Origin: an uncultured Acetatifactor sp.
Lineage (GTDB): Bacteria > Bacillota > Clostridia > Lachnospirales > Lachnospiraceae
Direction of reading: 5' to 3'
DNA: 64,000 nucleotides
Assembly: GCA_910577665.1 (NCBI GenBank)
Contig: CAJTOJ010000016.1
Location: 7,588-71,587 of the forward strand
In this document: piece after piece, positions 61,680 through 64,000 of the stretch
Position numbering within the stretch: position 1 is the stretch's first letter
Layout of the letters: the number at the start of each line of letters is the position of its first letter
Position numbers and translations under genes: made by a program
Notes under the pieces: generated by a model
The model's input: only the letters and a program-made list of their open reading frames with translations
Databases searched by the model: none
What the model was told of the DNA's origin: nothing

Positions 61680-63755
61680 TTACCGGGCACAATGTGCCTC
61701 ACAGTTTTCCCCGGATCCAATATTCACCTGTGTACCATCTGGCAGAAAAAGGACACAGGATTTCCCGGTATGATTCTCCACCTGGATCCAGAATCCCTCT
61801 TCCCTGGATGTATATGCCACATGTACTTCCCCCACAGGCGTATACGCCTTTCCGGATGCCCTTTTCACATATCGGGCCAGGGGACGGATGCGAATGCTTT
61901 CATAGCCGGGTTCTGCCGCCTCAACGCCCAGGATCCTGCGGAGAAATTCATACAGCATCAAGGAGCCCCAGGCATGACAGTCACTGCGGGTCACACCCGG
62001 TTCTTCCGGCAACGTTGTCATATGCCATTCCAGAGGCTGCTCCCACAGCTTCCACAGCGCTTCTGTGGCATCATACATTCCCACCTGCTCATAGGCCCGG
62101 AAAAGGTAAAATTGCAGGGGAAAGGAACAGGGAATCAAGTCCGAAGCTTCCCGCACCCGCTCCATCAGTCCCTTTCGGAAGGCTTCCTCTCCCACCCCGC
62201 ACAGTACCGCAAATAGTTGCGCATGCTGGGAATACTCTTCTGTTTCCGGTCCTTCCCTGTACAGCCCCCGCCGGGAATCATAGCATCTCTCATACAAAAG
62301 CTCCTGGATCTGTCCCGCTTCCTTCTCGTACCTGCTGGCCAGATCTGGCAGTCCGATAATCCGGAACATACGGCCTGCTGTGTGCAGTGCATAGGCATAG
62401 ATGAGATTCTGGATGCTGCTGGGGCCATGGTTCCCAGCCGTAGGGCAGCCGCAGTTCTCCCGCCATGCCTCACACCAGTCAACCATCTCCCAATAGCCCA
62501 GATGTTCTACCAGACCATTGACCTTATGACGGTGATAGTACCCCAGAACAGCCTCCATGGTGGGACGATACCTCTCGATCACTTCCCTGTCTCCGGTAAA
62601 CCAATAATAATCCTCCAGCATCAGAATCCATTGCAAGGCAAAGGCAGGAATTACCTGCAAATCATTGCAAGGATAGCGGGACTGGAGCATGCCATTTGGA
62701 AGCAGGGAGGTATGGTACTGATGGATAGTCTGCCTGGCCAGGCGGGTATCCCCGGACAGGGCATAGACGAACAGCATCTGCAGGCGAGTATCCATCGTGT
62801 ACTGCATCTGCTCATAATAGGGACAATCCTCATGGGTCTCATGCATACAGTTTCGCAGGGTATTTAGGGATATATCCCACACAGGCTTCATCCAGGGATC
62901 GGTTTCCTCTTCCATGCATGTCTTTTCTTCCAGGGGATACCTGGTTTCCACAAAACAAGGCACCCCTATGGCCGCCTGCGTATCCCCGGTAGTAATCTCC
63001 AGGCGGATAAACCGGAAGGTTCTGAACCAGAAAGGCTCGTACACCTGCTCTCCTTCCCGCATCCGGTAAAGGTCGCTGTGCCCGTACAGGAAACCATGCT
63101 TCCAGTCGTCACGCATCTCCTTCCGCAGGTGTCCTTTTTCATCGGACAGGAAATAGGACTCGGCGTAAGTGATCTTCATCCCGGTGCCAGCGCCGCCCCT
63201 ACAGGGAAAGCGGACAAGGCCTGTTTTATGGGTTCCCGCGTCCAGTTCCAGAACCGCCCTGGTGTGTGCAGGGATGACCACCTCCTCTGTCGTGGAAGTC
63301 AGATCCCGGAACCAGATCTCCAGTGTCCCGGGTTCTGCCTTGGGAGGATTCTGCCCTTTGAAATGGCAGAGGATCTTCGTCATAAACGGTATGGGACGCT
63401 CATACAGGTCAAACACAGGCAGCACCCCATAGCTGTCCGGCTCTGTGCTCCACAGGATTTTCACAGGGCACCATCCTGCCATCTGGGCATTTTCAAAAAG
63501 CGCCTCCCCCTCCGGGCACTTTTCCCCATCCACCTCCTCCATGGAACCCATCCACTGGGAAAAAGAGTAAAAATGAGGAGTAAGCTCCCGGCTGAAATAG
63601 CAGTACCAGGGGTAATTCCCTGTGGACAGATCTGTCTCCCTCCCATTTTCCAGATGTTGGATAGTGCGGAGGGGTGACAAAACAAATACAAATAAGAAAG
63701 GGACTTCCTCAATCCTTAAAAGGCTATGACAGTGACGGTTATAGTCTTTTTTCAT
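61680..63755 (-). CDS. Family 78-type glycoside hydrolase (alpha-L-rhamnosidase-like)
   Basis: This 691-residue protein resembles GH78 enzymes. The (alpha/alpha)6 catalytic domain spans about 290-640, with HEDCPYYEQMQYTMDTR near residue 312, where GH78 enzymes carry the catalytic acid region, and YWEMVDWCEAW further on; a C-terminal beta domain follows. An N-terminal beta domain precedes it, but the first about 40 residues are unlike the family and the start (63755) has no good ribosome binding site, so the true start may be internal. The substrate, rhamnosyl or another unsaturated or branched sugar, is not determined. Confidence 0.78.
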   Translation of the reverse strand: MKKDYNRHCHSLLRIEEVPFLFVFVLSPLRTIQHLENGRETDLSTGNYPWYCYFSRELTPHFYSFSQWMGSMEEVDGEKCPEGEALFENAQMAGWCPVKILWSTEPDSYGVLPVFDLYERPIPFMTKILCHFKGQNPPKAEPGTLEIWFRDLTSTTEEVVIPAHTRAVLELDAGTHKTGLVRFPCRGGAGTGMKITYAESYFLSDEKGHLRKEMRDDWKHGFLYGHSDLYRMREGEQVYEPFWFRTFRFIRLEITTGDTQAAIGVPCFVETRYPLEEKTCMEEETDPWMKPVWDISLNTLRNCMHETHEDCPYYEQMQYTMDTRLQMLFVYALSGDTRLARQTIHQYHTSLLPNGMLQSRYPCNDLQVIPAFALQWILMLEDYYWFTGDREVIERYRPTMEAVLGYYHRHKVNGLVEHLGYWEMVDWCEAWRENCGCPTAGNHGPSSIQNLIYAYALHTAGRMFRIIGLPDLASRYEKEAGQIQELLYERCYDSRRGLYREGPETEEYSQHAQLFAVLCGVGEEAFRKGLMERVREASDLIPCSFPLQFYLFRAYEQVGMYDATEALWKLWEQPLEWHMTTLPEEPGVTRSDCHAWGSLMLYEFLRRILGVEAAEPGYESIRIRPLARYVKRASGKAYTPVGEVHVAYTSREEGFWIQVENHTGKSCVLFLPDGTQVNIGSGENCEAHCAR

Positions 63756-63921
63756 GTGGTAATTACCGTAAGAAGTGAACTCCTATTCCCACAAGCGGAG
63801 AAATACCCAACATCAATATTCCGCAATCCAATCTCCCGACAATTAACGGAAGAAAAACATATATCAGCACCGAAACCAATCAATCATATCAATCAATCCA
63901 TATCACAGGAGGGCAAAGACC

Positions 63922-64000
63922 ATGAATAAAAAGCAGGAACAGCAGATTTTGGACTATTACAGCACCACAGACAAATATATCCATAGCAAGACACACTCCA
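63922..64000 (+). CDS. Unidentified protein, N-terminal fragment
   Basis: GGAGGGCAAAGACC precedes ATG 63922, which opens a frame running off the window edge (26 codons). The visible residues begin MNKKQEQQILDYYSTTDKYI and are charged and helical. This is too little to name a family. Confidence 0.6.
   Translation, partial: MNKKQEQQILDYYSTTDKYIHSKTHS

Noticed and set aside
1..64000. tRNA, rRNA, tmRNA, RNase P RNA or CRISPR array
   Set aside because: No cloverleaf, conserved RNA core or regularly spaced direct repeats were recognised. A dedicated RNA search could still find a small RNA.

Overview
The window looks like chromosomal DNA of a spore-forming, low-to-mid GC anaerobic Firmicute, most likely a Lachnospiraceae (Clostridia) gut bacterium. 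The evidence is gene content: an alpha/beta-type small acid-soluble spore protein, a SpoIIM-family protein, a Spo0A DNA-binding-domain protein, a SpoVB-like flippase, RNase Y, RqcH, RemA, a Firmicute-type LexA operator at recA, and strong AGGAGG-like ribosome binding sites. This is inference from families; no species is claimed. No rRNA, tRNA, CRISPR array, prophage or complete insertion sequence was recognised. Most genes read on the minus strand.

Layout: 1-1780 is the end of a sialic-acid catabolic operon (nanE, nanA, start of a ROK kinase). 1868-12620 holds accessory and envelope functions: an AAA/PD-(D/E)XK protein, the manganese exporter mntP, an ABC exporter pair, a TraX-like membrane protein, a response regulator with a degenerate receiver, an ECF sigma/anti-sigma pair and an AI-2E family permease. 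12757-17210 is the protein quality-control block tig, clpP, clpX, engB. 17653-20930 is an unusual ABC importer operon: lipoprotein receptor, a single-chain permease-ATPase and a radical SAM protein. It is followed by a macrodomain remnant, YitT, YfhO, a LacI regulator and a DUF1266 protein. 27759-28165 is a SASP gene with a SigG-like promoter and terminator. 28243-31941 holds transaldolase-like fsa, a kinase fused to a degenerate PP2C-like domain, and a lipoprotein whose signal peptide region contains an in-frame TAG. 32305-37652 is the conserved pyrH-frr-uppS-cdsA-dxr-rseP cluster for translation, isoprenoid and lipid synthesis. 37748-43320 carries a polysaccharide deacetylase, a Fur-box-controlled FeoB-associated peptide, a KTSC protein, DAHP synthase, SpoIIM and an aminotransferase. 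43541-53170 is rny, recX, recA, cinA, pgsA, rimO, rpoZ, gmk, remA, yicC. 53417-61513 carries rqcH, degV, a SpoVB-like flippase, glgA, a receiver-less Spo0A-like protein and holA. The window closes with a GH78-type glycosidase and the start of an unidentified plus-strand gene.

The most striking unexplained structure is a family of dispersed intergenic repeats (3659-3959, 17289-17431, 24971-25274, 39805-39983, 47534-47772, 60295-60471). They are built from short hairpins whose stems differ in sequence but stay self-complementary around TTCTTT-like loops. Most are bounded by 11-15 bp terminal inverted repeats. Two copies end exactly at the -35 box of the next gene, one lies between tig and its predicted promoter, and one supplies the last codons and stop of a LacI regulator. 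A second, unrelated family is a 162-bp MITE-like element (9391-9552 and, inverted, 13403-13564).
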